DNA of 64,000 nucleotides from Eustoma russellianum. Its lineage: Eukaryota > Streptophyta > Magnoliopsida > Gentianales > Gentianaceae. This document shows, piece after piece, positions 9,473-21,913 of the stretch. The notes below the pieces were generated by a model. The model ran no database searches and had not been told where the DNA came from. It was given only the letters and a program-made list of their open reading frames with translations. The stretch lies in NCBI GenBank assembly GCA_036186865.1, contig AP025071.1, positions 9,473,561 to 9,537,560 on the forward strand, written 5' to 3'. Position 1 is the stretch's first letter; every line of letters begins with the position of its first letter. The translations under genes and the position numbers were made by a program.

Positions 9473-11191
9473 ATGGCAACTACAAACTTCAAAACCGAGC
9501 AAGAAGGTATGTCCAGTCAAAGGCCTCTTCTCTTTGACAGCGAGTCTTTCATTCAATGGAAGTTAAGAATGAAACTTTTTCTTATGGCTATTGATATTGA
9601 TCTATGGTCCATTATAGAAGATGGTCCATTTGTTTCGTCAAAATTATCCACTGTAGATGGAGTCATACTAGAGGTTGTTAAGCCTAAATAAGAGTATACT
9701 AGTGATGATAAAAAGAGACTGAGCATGAACACTAGAGCCATGCAATTGCTTCTAAATGGATTAAGTAAAAGTGAATCTAGCTATGTTTTAAATTGTTCTA
9801 GTGCTCAAGAAATGTGGAGAATTCTTGAAATGAAACGCGAAGGCACTAGTCAAGTAAAAGAGTCCAAAATCAACATGCTTATGTCCACACTTGTGTCATT
9901 TAAATTATTGCCAAATGATTCTATCGTTGATATGGATCTACGCTTGACTAACATTCACAATTCTCTTGAATCTCTTGGCAAAGCCTTCTCTATGCAGGAA
10001 AAGGTCCAAAAGGTCTTATGAAGCCTTCCATCCGAGTGGGACCCTAAAGTGACGGCCATAGAGGAGAGCAAAGAAACTAAATCAATTAAAATGGAGGAAC
10101 TAATTGGATCACTTAAGGTATATGAGAAGAAACTCACTATAAGGAAATCGGAATCATCATCAAAACAAGGTAAGACTATTGCATTTAAATCAAATGAATA
10201 CGTCTCTACTTCTTTCGATCACGTAGATGATAGTGATTCTAAATCAAACAACGATGACTTAATTTTATTGGCTAAAGGCTTGAGAAGATTCATGAGAAAG
10301 TCATTTAAAAACAAACCTAAGGCTACTTCCACTAAAAGAAATAAGAACAAGACAAATGACAAGGATGTTAAATGTTACGAATGCGGTAAACTTGGACATC
10401 TATCATATGACTGCCCTAATATGGACAAGCAAACAAACAAACACTCTGACAAGGATCGGACCAAAAATAGACTCGTCTCAGAACCTAAGCAAAGGAGAAG
10501 AGCTCTCAAGGCCTCCACTTGGAGTGACACGTCTGATTCTGAGACTGATACAGAAGAGGAGACTGCACTAGTATGCTTTGTATCCAAACCATCAAACGAG
10601 GTATCTTCTGACTCTGACTTTGACTCTGAGCCTTCTTATGATGATCTTTTCAGTCAGTATTTAGAATTGCATAAATTTACTAAGACTCTCGCAAAAGAAA
10701 AGAAGCGATTAATTGAAGACAAAAAGTTGTTAGAATCTTCTAACACGAATCTTGTTGCTCAATTAAACGATTCAAAAGAAGAGTCGGCATACATCATTAA
10801 TGCATTAAAGACAGAGATTAAGAAAGTAGACACACCTAAAGCAAACATGGCGTCTAAGATGACGCAAAGACCCCCTCTCCCCTCATCTCGTCATACATCT
10901 TCTTCGTATCATGCAAAATATAATTATGTGCCATATAGATATGAGAAGAAACAAGTGATGCATACACGACATTCATTTCATCCATCTAGATCACGCACTA
11001 TGCACACCAACACGGGGACATATCAAAAACACACTCAATATGATGCATATAAAGGAGTTCTCGGCCAAAGGCCTAAAGTCCACTCACCACATGTCTACTA
11101 CATTGCTCCTTCATCTACATTCTTACCATTTGCTAGACCGAGAAGGATCACCCAAGTATGGGTACCAAAAGGTACTTTTACTAAGAGGTGA
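9473..11191 (+). pseudogene. gag: SIRE-I gag (two in-frame stops)
   Basis: The ATG at 9473 opens a frame that runs to 11191 with TAA at 9689 and TGA at 10019 as the only internal stops. The N-terminal part is a UBN2/DUF4219-type copia Gag core (FDSESFIQWKLRMKLFL). A CCHC zinc knuckle, CYECGKLGHLSYDC, is at about 10375-10416. An acidic Ser/Asp-rich segment and a predicted coiled-coil stretch follow, ending near WVPKG. Gag packages the genomic RNA in the cytoplasmic particle. The downstream pol frame is offset by +1. Both stops are single-base lesions in an otherwise well-kept frame. Confidence 0.9.
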
Positions 11192-11195
11192 ATAA

Positions 11196-11252
11196 CTAAC
11201 TCGCAAGGACCCAAAATTAAAAGGGTACCTAAATCATTCTCATACATTGCAG
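11196..11252 (+). promoter_or_regulatory. Intron-like gag/pol junction (CTAAC ... TTGCAG)
   Basis: A CTAAC branch-point-like motif (11196-11200) is followed 52 nt later by TTGCAG|G, just before the pol frame. A GGTGAAT that could be a donor is at 11187-11193. SIRE-III and SIRE-IV keep the CTAAC...AG|G arrangement at the same place. The reading phase does not join gag to pol if only this segment is removed, so a functional intron is unproven. Confidence 0.35.
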
Positions 11253-14200
11253 GAAACCCACACATCAAAAGATACATCTATCAAATGGTTCCTTGACAGT
11301 GGTTGCTCGAGGCACATGACTGGTGACCCGAGCTTGTTCACAAAGTTGAAGAAGGTCACAAAAGGCAGATCCGTGACCTTTGGAGACAACAATAAAGGAA
11401 CGATAATCGGAAAAGGTACAATCGAAAGCCCAAGCACCCTTCAAATTTCCAACGTCTTTTTGGTAAGAAACTTATCCTATAATCTTCTTAGCATCTCACA
11501 ATTTATTGACAATGGTTTTGATGTGTGTTTTACTCATCCATATTGCAATATAATAAATAAAAATGGAGAAACAGTTTTAAAAGAAAAACGGGAGGGAAAC
11601 ATCTTTACACTTTCTATGGATGATATGTTAGACGCTAAGGTTAAGTGTTTCATGTCAAATGAGCCTAACGTAAATTTGTGGCATAGACGGTTAGGACACA
11701 TTGGCATTTTAACACTTGAAAAACTCCAACAAAAGAACCTAATACGAGGATTGCCTACACTTGATTTAGACAACTTTCAGTTGTGTGAATCTTGCATAAA
11801 AGGCCCACAAACACGCGAGTCACTTAAACCTAAAAATGAAATAAGCACGACTAGAGTTTTAGAATTATTACACATTGATTTGTTTGGTCCTAGTCTCACT
11901 ACGAGTCTCAGTGGACGTCATTATGCTTGTGTGATTGTTGATGATTTTTCTCGTTATACTTGGACTTTGTTTCTTGCACATAAAGATGATAGTGCCATTG
12001 AGATTGCGAAACTAATAAAACAACTTGAAAATCAATATGGTTTCAATGTGAAAAGGATTAGAAGCGATAGAGGCGGTGAATTTAAAAACAAGGACATGAT
12101 TGCATTTTGGGAAGAAAAAGGAATCAAACACGAGTTTTCGCCACCTAGAACTCCAAAATTAAGTGGAGTAGTAGAAAGAAAAAATAGGACTCTACAAGAA
12201 ATAGCTAGAACCATGTTATGTGAAAATAAATTGCCTAGATTTTTGTGGGCAGAAACCATAAATTGTGCATGTTATATAGTTAACCGATTGTCCATTAGAA
12301 AGAAAATAAATAAGATGCCTTATGAGATATTAAATGATCGCATGCCTAAAATTGATTACTTTTGTGCGTTTGTTTGCAAATGTTTTGTTTTAAATACGAA
12401 AGATAATTTAGATAAGTTTGAATCTAAATCAATTGAATGCATATTTGTTGGGTATTCTGTGAATTCAAAAGTATATAGATGTTATGATCCCATCACTAGG
12501 CAAATTATAGAGTCTATTCATGTGAAGCTTAATGAATTTGGTGAGATTGATAAAGATAAAGAATATGATGATGATTTTGAATTAAAACCCGTGTTGAATG
12601 ATGATGATGGCACGCATGATACGCATGATACACTAGAAATGCATGATAATTTAGAAATGCATGAGAACGTAGAAAATAATCAACCAAGATGGCATAGAGA
12701 TCACCCACACGATCTTATTATAGGCGATATCACTCACGGTGTGCGACCACATAGAAGAATAAATGCGGATGAAATAAATCAATTTCATGCCATGATATCC
12801 GAAATTGAACCTAAAAATGTGTTTGATGCTTTGAGTGATTCTTCTTGGATTGATGCTATGCATGATGAACTTAATCAATTTGTAAGAAATGATGTATGGG
12901 ATTTAGTGCCACGACCACAAGATAAGACTATAATAGGCACTAAGTGGGTGTTTAGAAATAAAATGAATGAAGAAGGAAAAGTTGTTAGAAACAAAGCTAT
13001 ACTTGTAGCACAAGGATATAATCAAGAAGAAGGAATATATTATGACGAAACATTTGCACCCGTAGCACGCTTAGAAGCCATACGACTTTTACTTGCTATT
13101 GCTTGCATGAAAGATTTTAAACTATATCAAATGGACGTGAAAAGTGCATTCTTAAATGGATTTATACAAGAAGAATTATACGTGAAACAACCACCTGGTA
13201 TTGAAGATTTGAAACATCTCGATCACGTGTACAAACTAAAGAAGGCACTATACGGTCTAAAGCAAGCATCTAGAGCATGGTATGATCGTTTTGCTACTTT
13301 TCTGTTAGAAAATGGTTTTAAAAGAGGCACTACAGATAGTACTTTATTTTTTAAAACAAGATAAATCGGATTTACTCATTATTCAAATTTATGTTGATGA
13401 TATCAGTTTCGGCTCCACTTCTCATAAACCTGTTGAAGATTTTGAAACTTGCATAAAATCCGAATTTGAAATGTCTATGGTTGGCGAATTGAACTACTTT
13501 CTTGGTTTTCAAATTAAAGAAACGGGTAAAGGTATACACATAAGCCAAGTTAAATATATAAATGATATGATTAAAAAGTTCAACTTTGAGAATTTAAAAC
13601 CGTCCCCCACCCCTATGAGTGTCACCACTAAGCTAGACAAAGTGAACATGGAAAGGACTTTGATAATGCTTTATATAGGTCTATGATTGGCTCTTTGCTC
13701 TATCTTACTGCTAGTAGACCTGATATCATGTTCAGTGTATGTATGTGTGCACGTTTTCAAAGTCAACCAAAAGTGTCTCACTACAATGCCGTGAAAAGAA
13801 TATTTCGATATATTAAGCACACACCCACCTTAGGCATTTGGTATGATAAAGATTGTGAATTTAACTTGCATGCCTATACTGATGCAGATTATGGGGGATG
13901 TAAAATAGATAGGAAAGCACGAGTGGCACTTGTCAATTTATAGGAAATTCACTTATTTCATGGTTTTCTAAAAAGCAAGCAAGCGTAGCTTTATCCAATA
14001 CTGAAGCTGAATACATGGCACTTAGTCTTGCTGCACACAATTACTATGGCTAAAACAACAACTTTCTGACTTTGGGATTACAGTAAATCGGATCCCTATA
14101 TATTGTGATAGTATGAGTGTCATCAACCTATCTAAGAACCCTGTGCTACACTCTAAGGCCAAGCATATAGAAGTATGCTATCACTTCCTTCGTGATCACG

Positions 14201-14337
14201 TCAACAATGGTGATATTATCATAGATCACATACGCACAGAGGCACAAGTAGCAGATATTTTCATTAAGGCACTAAATCAGGCCACGTATGAAAATCTTCG
14301 TTCTAAATCAGGCATGATTTCTGCTGATTTGATTTGA
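11247..14337 (+). pseudogene. pol: SIRE-I pol: protease, integrase, reverse transcriptase, RNase H (frameshifted)
   Basis: The first open block (11247-13364) holds the aspartic protease motif LDSGCSRHMTGD, a GAG-pre-integrase block (LWHRRLGHIG), the integrase core (HIDLFGP, RSDRGGEF, ERKNRTLQEIARTM) and the first part of the RT (KARLVAQGY-like, QMDVKSAFLNG). A one-base slip in a T/A run near 13355 shifts the frame. RT continues at 13370-13686 with IQIYVDDI. RNase H follows in further shifted blocks (ASRPDIMFSVCMCARF, then SKNPVLHSKAKHIEV) ending at 14337. Pol copies the RNA and inserts the DNA. At least three frame changes make it non-functional. Confidence 0.92.
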
Positions 14338-14383
14338 TATCTCTTTTCATATTTACATGTATTTTTGATTGTCTTTCCAAAAT

Positions 14384-14583
14384 AAAGGGGGAGAGAATGC
14401 ATGATTTAAGGGGGAGAGAGAAATTGATTGGATTTAAGGGGAGAGAGAAATTGATTGCACAAATCAAGGGGGAGAAAATTCGAAATTTGAAATTCAAAAT
14501 TTGAATTTGTGCATGATTGGAGGGGGAGCGACAAAATTTAAATCATGAAATTAGGTTATTTTGTAAATCATCAAAAGGGGGAG
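14384..14583 (+). promoter_or_regulatory. Polypurine tract array of SIRE-I
   Basis: Six purine tracts of the type AAGGGGGAGA occur near 14384, 14410, 14438, 14466, 14520 and 14574. The last lies directly before the LTR start TGTAGAG. One tract is enough to prime plus-strand synthesis; repeated tracts are a reported Sirevirus hallmark. Confidence 0.85.
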
Positions 14584-14945
14584 ATTGTAGAGAAAAAGGG
14601 GTTTGAGTGATTACAAAATGCATGATTTAAATAACGTGTACTAAAGAAATGCATGACACGTTTTATGACATGACACGTTTTTGCATGAAACCTGCCTTAT
14701 ATAGTTCATATATAATGTTGTCGTACTAACGAGCCACGAAGCTTTAAATCTTACATCAAATGGCGAGCATTTGTTGTGTTTGAACTATTTTCAGGTGCCA
14801 CCATTAATGAACTAAACTAGTTCATTAAGTGAAGTACTTAGTTAAATGAACTAAGTAGTTCATTAAAGGAAGCTATATTTGGAAAAGGCACAAAGGCAAC
14901 AAATTGAAGAATGGAAAGTCTTCTTCTCCCTCATATCACACGCCA

Positions 14946-14990
<45 letters not shown>

Positions 14991-17652
14991 GATTTTTTAT
15001 AAAAAGGCACATACACATATATTCCAACGTACTACCGACACGTTATATATTTTACGAACGTATGTTAACGTCACACCACTATATTTACCTCATATTTATG
15101 AGTATATTCAGGTCTTATATCATATGATATAAGTCACGGTGATGACAAATTTATTACGACACGTCAAAAGGTTCTAAACCAAAAATTGTCGTATCGGGTA
15201 AATACCGAAACTTCGCCAACGTGTCACGTACTTGCCATATATAGATGGCCAGTCCCTACACTTCAAAAATGGCCACAAATTTCGTGGCTTACATGCTATA
15301 TACAGCCATAAAATCATTCCATGTTGGCACACACAAATCACCCCAAATTAAGACCAAATTATGGAGATTCCAAATTCAAATTGTCACATGTTAGGCGCCA
15401 CTTTAAATCAGCCATAAGTGCTGAATATTAAAGTTTAATTTATGTATATTATGTGTAACATGATATATATAACATGTGCAAAAATTTGGAATTTAATCGG
15501 AGAAAATCAGGTAATCGACAAACGTCGAAAATTCGGTTTTCTACGAACACGACACATGGAACACTTTTGGCATGACATATAACATGTATCTAGACACTTT
15601 TTACATACTCTATACATTCTAAAGTGTTCTAGAAAAATCAATTAAGGACTGGTTGGAATATACCATATGTGTATAATTATTGTGCACTATTTTACGAAGT
15701 TGACAAAAATAAAATTCAGCACATGCACAAGCTACATCACACACCTACTACAGCCTTTTTGGAGCATATGTGGAGCTTTGTTGGCATCTTGATTGGCCAA
15801 GAATGAAGCATACAATGTTGGTGACATAAAGAAAAGAGCTACATAAGGTAACATTTCAAACTTTGTCACATTTATGACACATGCTGAAAATTCAGCATGT
15901 GTAGTTTATAGCTGGCCGAAATTTTCAAGCTAAATGGTGCTATATTTACTACTTTGAATAATATGGATTGATTGAAAGATAATATGGCAATGTCTTAAAA
16001 ACATTATGGAAATAATGTGATGGTATCTTGGAATATCACATATGCTGAAAATTTCAGCATGCGTTGGAATGAATATGGCCGATTTTATGGTCATGATGTT
16101 TACTAATTTTATTCCAAAATTAGTAGAAATGTTATGTACTAAATGATGATTGATTTCTTCTCTATTTTCAAGGAATCAATCTAATGCAAACTTGGCAACA
16201 ATTTGAATAAGTCTTGATAGAGCACATGCTGAAAATTTTAGCATGTGTCTAGGTGAGTTGGCCGAATTCTTGGAAGGAAAATGTAGATTATTTATCTTAC
16301 TAATTATGTGGAATTATTATGTGACTTATGGCAACACTTTTATGGATAATTGGCGCATGCTCTTAAAGGTTATTTTTAGATTTATCTAGTCATCAAATGA
16401 TGACAACTTTCATCCAATCAAAGAATGTCAAGTAAGCAAGGGCTTAATGATCATCCAATGAGGAGTTGCCAAGTAAGCAAGGAAATGTCACAATGATGCA
16501 ATATACTCTTCCAAGGACTTAGAAGATAATTTTAAGAGAAGAAAGAGGCAGCTAGGGGGCGACCACTATTGATAAAAAGGAAAGAGGAGAGCAAACAAAA
16601 ACACAAGACAAGACTTACAATTCTCAAGATCAAAAACGTTTTCTACTCCTTCTTTCTACACTTCTTTCTTTCTTCTCTCTTAAAGCCTATTGTATTCATA
16701 TTCATACATCTTGAATAGGCTTCATCGATACCACCACATACTCTACATTGTTGTAAAAGATTGATCAAGGTGTGATCAATCTTGCATTCGCTAGGTGGTG
16801 GTGTTCATGATCGTTGTAATCACTTACAAGGTTTGTAAAGGGTTGGAGTTGGTGTGTAACTCCATCAACCCTGTGTGATAAGGTGTTATTTGTGTTTTGT
16901 GATTAGTGATAACCGAAGAAGGTGTCCTCGAAGACTGGAGTAGGTTGATTTAACCGAACTAGTATAAAATTCCTTTTGTTCTCTACTTTTCAGCACTTAC
17001 TTTAAGTTTCCAGCACAGTGCATCAATTTTCTCACGTTCTTAAAAATAGTAAACGAACTTCAAAAATCACGAAACTTTCAGGAAACATAGCCACACATCT
17101 TAAGGTTCTTTTGGCGCAAGTTTCAACCATTTTGGACAAGTATGAATCATCCAAATGTCAAAAGTTCTGAGACTAGTGCAGTCTAATATTCAGGCTTGCA
17201 AAGGTTGAGACTTTGAACGTGTCTCACTAACTTCCCAAAAGAATTTTTTAAAACTGTTTCCACCCAATTAAATACACCTAATAAGGGATTAGTCATTAAA
17301 TTTTCAGCGCATTTGGAGTCACAGTTTAATTGTAATTAATTTTTCAAATCAGACTACCGTTTCTGGCAGATTTGCGCAATCTGACCACCAACGATTTTTG
17401 AATAGGTTCAAGGTTGAATTTTAATCTGAAATTGTTAGGAAATACTCAGAACATCTGAGACTAAGATCTCTTCAAATTTCAGAATTTTTGAACACCTGTA
17501 ACCTAGTTTTCAAAACGTTTCAAAACAGATCCTGAAAACAAAAACTGTTTTCAGAAGTTGAGTTTTTGGTCTAAAACAATTTTGAAAACCACATTTTCCT
17601 CACCCACTATTCAACCCCCTCCCCCTTCTAATGGTGCCTTGCAGATCCTACA
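14584..17652 (+). repeat. SIRE-I 3' LTR (3069 bp)
   Basis: It begins TGTAGAGAAA after the polypurine tract and ends GATCCTACA. It contains an uninterrupted (TA)n at 14950-14986, which is the site hit by LINE-A in the 5' LTR. It also has three palindromes (15877, 16037, 16222), direct repeats of AACTAGTTCATTAA near 14808-14870, and the 16840-16871 hairpin. It is the best reference copy for dating the nested insertions. Confidence 0.92.
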
Positions 17653-18757
17653 ACTATTTTACCTTGTCTTATAGAAGCTTTCAAGATCACTCTTTGGCTG
17701 TATAATACATGTATAAATACATCCCAGAACATGTAGTAAAATTGTTCCATGTACGATGACGTAGGAACTTCAATTTTCAACTACCGTCGATTGCTCGGTT
17801 TTTCTCTGTTTTGTCTCAAACCCCTTCAACATATAAAATGTGTAATGTAACATGTAATATGCATATAAACATGTATAATCTCAGCTCCAAAGTCTATAAG
17901 AGATTCGGCCAAGGGTTGTATCAATTTTGAATTTGATTTTCCGAGAAATAAGGAAGACGATGGAGAATTGATATATGTATTTGTTTTGTGACTTTGGTAT
18001 TGATTTCTCCATGTAGTGCACGAAATTATTGAGTGTTGGGAATGTATATTGGCTGGCCATCTTTGTATGATAATTATATGATGTGTCGGAGATGGCTCGG
18101 TAGTCATATGATATGACAAATTTCGGTTTATGCACTTTTGTCATGTCGATGTAATTTTGGAAGTTTGATGACATGAAATAGATGACTTGAGAATATCATG
18201 GATATGTATATGATGTGTATATGACTTGCTTGTCGTTGACTTATGTTGATGGCATATTGACGAAATGTTGAGATAGAAAGATATAGCTTGTTGTCTTGAG
18301 ATAGAAATATATGTCGAGTGTATATCCATGAAATGTATATATGCCATGTCACTCCAAGAAATATATGATGTGTGTATCCATAAGATATATATGCCGAGTG
18401 TATATCCAAGAGATATATATATGCTGTGTGTCCATAAGATATATATATATGCCGAGTGTATCCAAGAAATATATGTATATGTCGTGTATGTCCAAGATTT
18501 ATATATATACCATGTGTATATTCAAGAGATATATATCTGCAGTGTATGTCACCTGAAAATATTATAAACACAACAATGTTTGCCATATGATTTAAGCCTT
18601 AACGCTTCATGGCTTACTAGTACAATAGTGCTAGATATAGGCATATGAGACATACACATATCATAGGCATTTTGAAATCTCATAACATTTAAATCATATA
18701 ATCATATAACATATAAATCATACATTTATGAATCATTCAAACCCTGATTTCTCAACA
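17653..18757 (-). repeat. SIRE-II 3' LTR, truncated
   Basis: Its right end CTCAACA equals the end of the other LTR at 21289. The sequence corresponds to roughly 20280-21289. No gene is seen. The left end stops exactly where the SIRE-I 3' LTR ends, which suggests SIRE-I inserted here. Confidence 0.8.
18310..18560. repeat. Minisatellite with ~25-38 bp AT-rich units
   Basis: There are about seven imperfect copies of a unit like GTGTATCCAAGAAATATATA followed by TATGCCGT. The open frames across it on both strands come from the repeat and are not genes. The array is absent from the other SIRE-II LTR. Confidence 0.8.
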
Positions 18758-18886
18758 AGACTCACCATCGAAAAGAGGAGGCCTTACGGTTGACATTCCT
18801 TCTTGCTCGGTTTTATAACTAGTGGTTGCCATCTCACAAAGATCGTTGGATCCTCTTGTCGTGAGTGTGCCTGCACTCTGATACCA
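18758..18886 (-). pseudogene. gag: SIRE-II gag 5' stub and primer-binding site
   Basis: The primer site is CACTCTGATACCA on the plus strand (TGGTATCAGAGTG on minus, 18886-18874). It is followed on the minus strand by the gag leader and first codons. These are recognisable by match to 9430-9550 of SIRE-I, including the ATGGCAACC start context and the AACCGAGCAAGAAGG block. The gag then breaks directly into LTR sequence at 18757. Confidence 0.85.
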
Positions 18887-18888
18887 CT

Positions 18889-21289
18889 TGTAGGACTTGT
18901 ATAGAACCACTAGAGGGAGGGGGTTGAATAGTTGGTGCGAAAAATTTGGTTTTTAAAAACTTTTTAACCAAAAACCTCACTTTTGAAAACGGTCTTTGTT
19001 TTCATATTCTGATTTGAAACGATTTAAAGACCTACTTACAGACCTCCAAAAATTATGAAATTTTATGAGATGATACTCTCAGATGTTTTGAGTATCTCAT
19101 AAATATTTCAAATTAAAATTCAACTCCTAATCCTTTGAAAATACGTTTTTGGTCAGATTGTGCGAATCTGACAGAAACAGTACTCCGATTTGAAAATTTT
19201 ATTCCGATTAATTTGTGACTCAAAATGGTCTGAAACTTTAATGAAACGACCCTCAATATATGTATTTTAATGGGTAGAAACAGTTTTCAAAAATTCCTTT
19301 GGAAAGTATATCAATCACGTTGATGTTCTCAACCTTTGCAGCTTTGAAAATCAGATTGCACTAGTCTCAGAACTATTCAAGTTTGATTGATTTATAATTA
19401 TCCAAATTATTTGAAACTTGTGCCAAATGAAAACTAATAGGTGTGGCTATGTGCCTGCAAAATTTTACAATTTTTGAAATTCGTTTGCTATTTTTACTTT
19501 TGCAATTCGATTAATGCAAAATGCTGGAAACTTAAAGTAAAGTGCAGTAAAGTAGTAGAGCCTCTTGCACTTGTGAGAATATGAGTTATAGTCTAGGCAT
19601 TGTTTGCACTATTCTCTTCTTTTTAATCACATGTGGGCGCCCCCCTTAGGATATTCTTCCTTCTTGAGAATTTTTTTAGTGCCCTTGGAAGATTGCCTTG
19701 TGTAGATATGACACCATCTTGTTTACTTGGAACACTATGATTGGAGGGATGACTTGACCTTGCTTACTTGGCATTTCATGATTGGAGGGATGACTTGACC
19801 TTGCTTACTCAGCACTTGATGATTGGTCCAACTTGTCATCATTTTAATGAGTTGTAAAATCTGAATAAAACTCATAAAACATGTGCCAAATAGTAATCAA
19901 AATGTTACCAAACAATCACCATTCAATCCGTTCAATTTTGGGAAGCAAATTAGGGTACATTTACAGCAAAAAATCGACCAACCAATTCATCACATGTGCT
20001 GAAAATTTTCAGCAAGTATAGTAGTTTGAAATCTTTTGAATTGTTACCTTGTGTAGCTCCCTCTTTTATGTCACTAACCTTGTGTGCCATATTATCCACC
20101 AATTAAGATGCCAACTAAGCTCCACATAGGCTCCATCATGGCTGCAAATGGTGTGTGAGAAGACTTGTACATGTGCTGAATTTCATTTTAGTAAACTTTG
20201 TCAAATAATGCACAATAATTAAACATATATGGTAAATTCCAATCAGCCCTAATTTGAATTTTCTAGACCACTTTAACATTTCTTGAATGTGTAAAAAGTG
20301 TATGGATACATGTTACAACTCATGCCAAAAAACCTTCCATGTGTAGTGTTCGTAGAAAACCGAATTTTCTACTTCCGTCGATTACGCGATTTGTCTCCGA
20401 TTAAATTCAAAATTTTTGTACTTGTCATATATATTATGTTACACATAATGTACACAAAATAAATTAGACATTCAGCTCTAATAGCTGATTAAGAGGCGCC
20501 CCCATGTGCTAAAAAATTGAATTTGAATCTCCACAAATTTGGCCTAATTTGTGGGTGATTTGTGTGTACCAACATAGAATGCTTTAGTAGCTGATTTGAA
20601 CATGTGAGACACAAAATTTTTGTCTATTTTTGAAGTATATGGGCTGGCCATCTTTATATGGCAAGTACGTGACACGTCGGTGAAGTTTCGGTAGTCACCC
20701 AATACGACAATTTTCGGTTTATAACCTTGTAACGCGTCGTTATAATTTTGTCATCACTGTAACTTATATCATATGATATAAGACCTGAATATACTCATAA
20801 ATGTGAGGTGTATATAGTAGTGTGACATTGACGTACGTTTGTAATATATGTAACCTGTCGGTTATACGTCGGAATATATGTGTATTGTGCCTTTTTAGCA
20901 AAAATATAAATACATATATAATATGTATAAATGGCGTGTAGATGCAATGAATGAGGAGACTTTCCATTTTCAATTTTGTTGCCATCAAGCTTTCTCCAAA
21001 TATGCTTTCATTTAATGAACTAGTTAGTTCATTAACTTAAGAACTTTACTTAAGGAACTAGTTTAGTTCATTAATTTCGGCAGCTGAAAGTAATTCAAAG
21101 ACAACAAATGTTTGCCATATGATGTAAGCTTTAACGCTTCATGGCTTGTTAGTGTGCAACAATATATATAAAGCATGTGAGGCATGTATATCACAAAAAC
21201 GCGTCAAGTAATAATTATGTCATGCATTTCATAAACTCGTACTATTTAAACCATGCATTTGTAAATCATTCAAACTCTTTTTCTCAACA
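18889..21289 (-). repeat. SIRE-II 5' LTR (2401 bp)
   Basis: On the minus strand it starts TGTTGAGAAA and ends CCTACA two bases before the primer site. It shares the CATGTGCTGAAAATTTTCAG-type palindrome (about 19990-20015) and the AACTAGTTCATT repeats (21005-21075) with SIRE-I. No gene is seen. Confidence 0.88.
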
Positions 21290-21780
21290 GATTGAGCTCG
21301 AAGATCTGGACCTGGATCGTTAATGCAAAACCAGGTAATTTTGACCAGTTGTTGGATACATGCTACTGGGTAGAGCAGGATATTGCCGAAGAGATGAGGA
21401 GACCAGAGGCAAGAGGCCTCGAGAAGCTACAGATGGGTGGTCTGAGCAGAACCAAGTTTCAGAAGAGATCTAATGGACAACCGCAGCCTCAGCGCCAACA
21501 GCAAGCTCCATTGCAACAGCAAGGGCAAAGACAGTTTCCACCCCAGCGACAGCAGAATCAGACACGGCCAGCTTTCCCCAAGTGTTAGACCTGTTAGAAG
21601 AATCATCCCAGTGAGTGTCGCAGGGAGAGCGGAGCGTATTTTGGGTGTGGCATGACAGGACATATGGTCAAGGATTGCCTAAAAAGGCAGAAGCAACAAC
21701 AAAGAGGACGTCCCCGGGCTAACGCCCGAGTCCATATCATGACAGACGCTAAGATAGAGGAGGCACCTGACGTTGTGACA
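21290..21780 (+). pseudogene. gag: GYP-D gag C-terminus with damaged zinc knuckle
   Basis: The remaining gag has a helical segment (FDQLLDTCYWVEQDIAEEM), then a Gln-rich linker. A frameshift near 21585 follows, then a knuckle reading YFGCGMTGHMVKDC at about 21636-21678. The first Cys of CxxCxxxxHxxxxC is Tyr, a one-base TGT to TAT type change. Gag coats the genomic RNA. This copy is both truncated and broken. Confidence 0.82.
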
Positions 21781-21913
21781 TGTATTTTCAATTGTGCAGT
21801 TTAATATGATGGATATTGTTTGTTCTGATGGCTAGATACTGTTGTTGGTGTATTTTGAATCTCGATGCTCATATTTTATGTGTTTAATATAGAAACCCTA
21901 TGTTTGTATTGGA

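Larger units (their letters stand above)
2110..17652 (+). mobile_element. SIRE-I, degenerate Sirevirus-type Ty1/copia element with nested insertions
   Basis: The element has a 5' LTR (2110-3367 plus 7977-9416), a primer-binding site at 9419, gag, pol, a cluster of polypurine tracts and a 3' LTR (14584-17652). Its 5' LTR is interrupted by LINE-A and LTR-B1. The multiple AAGGGGGAGA-type tracts before the 3' LTR, the long LTRs and the palindromic LTR repeats point to the Sirevirus lineage. Over 2130-2460 versus 14990-15320 the LTRs differ at about 4% of positions by eye, so the insertion is old compared with SIRE-IV. Stops and frameshifts make it non-autonomous. Confidence 0.93.
17653..21289 (-). 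mobile_element. SIRE-II, minus-strand copia deletion derivative (LTR / gag stub / LTR)
   Basis: Read on the minus strand it has a 5' LTR (21289-18889, starting TGTTGAGAAA and ending CCTACA), a primer site (18886-18874), only ~117 bp of gag, then directly the start of the second LTR (18757 leftward to 17653, truncated at the SIRE-I boundary). The polypurine tract, pol and most of gag are gone. It is related to SIRE-I and SIRE-III. Its right end abuts GYP-D gag sequence, so it inserted into, or was joined by deletion to, that element. Confidence 0.88.

Noticed and set aside
11187..11253. Splicing of a 65-nt intron to join gag and pol in SIRE-I
   Set aside because: The phase is wrong: exon 1 leaves two bases of a codon while exon 2 starts in phase 0. 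The analogous segment of SIRE-IV does not fit either. Kept only as an acceptor-like module.
18128..18586. 152-codon frame on the minus strand rich in His/Ile/Tyr repeats
   Set aside because: It is the translation of an AT-rich minisatellite. Frames are open on both strands over the same bases.
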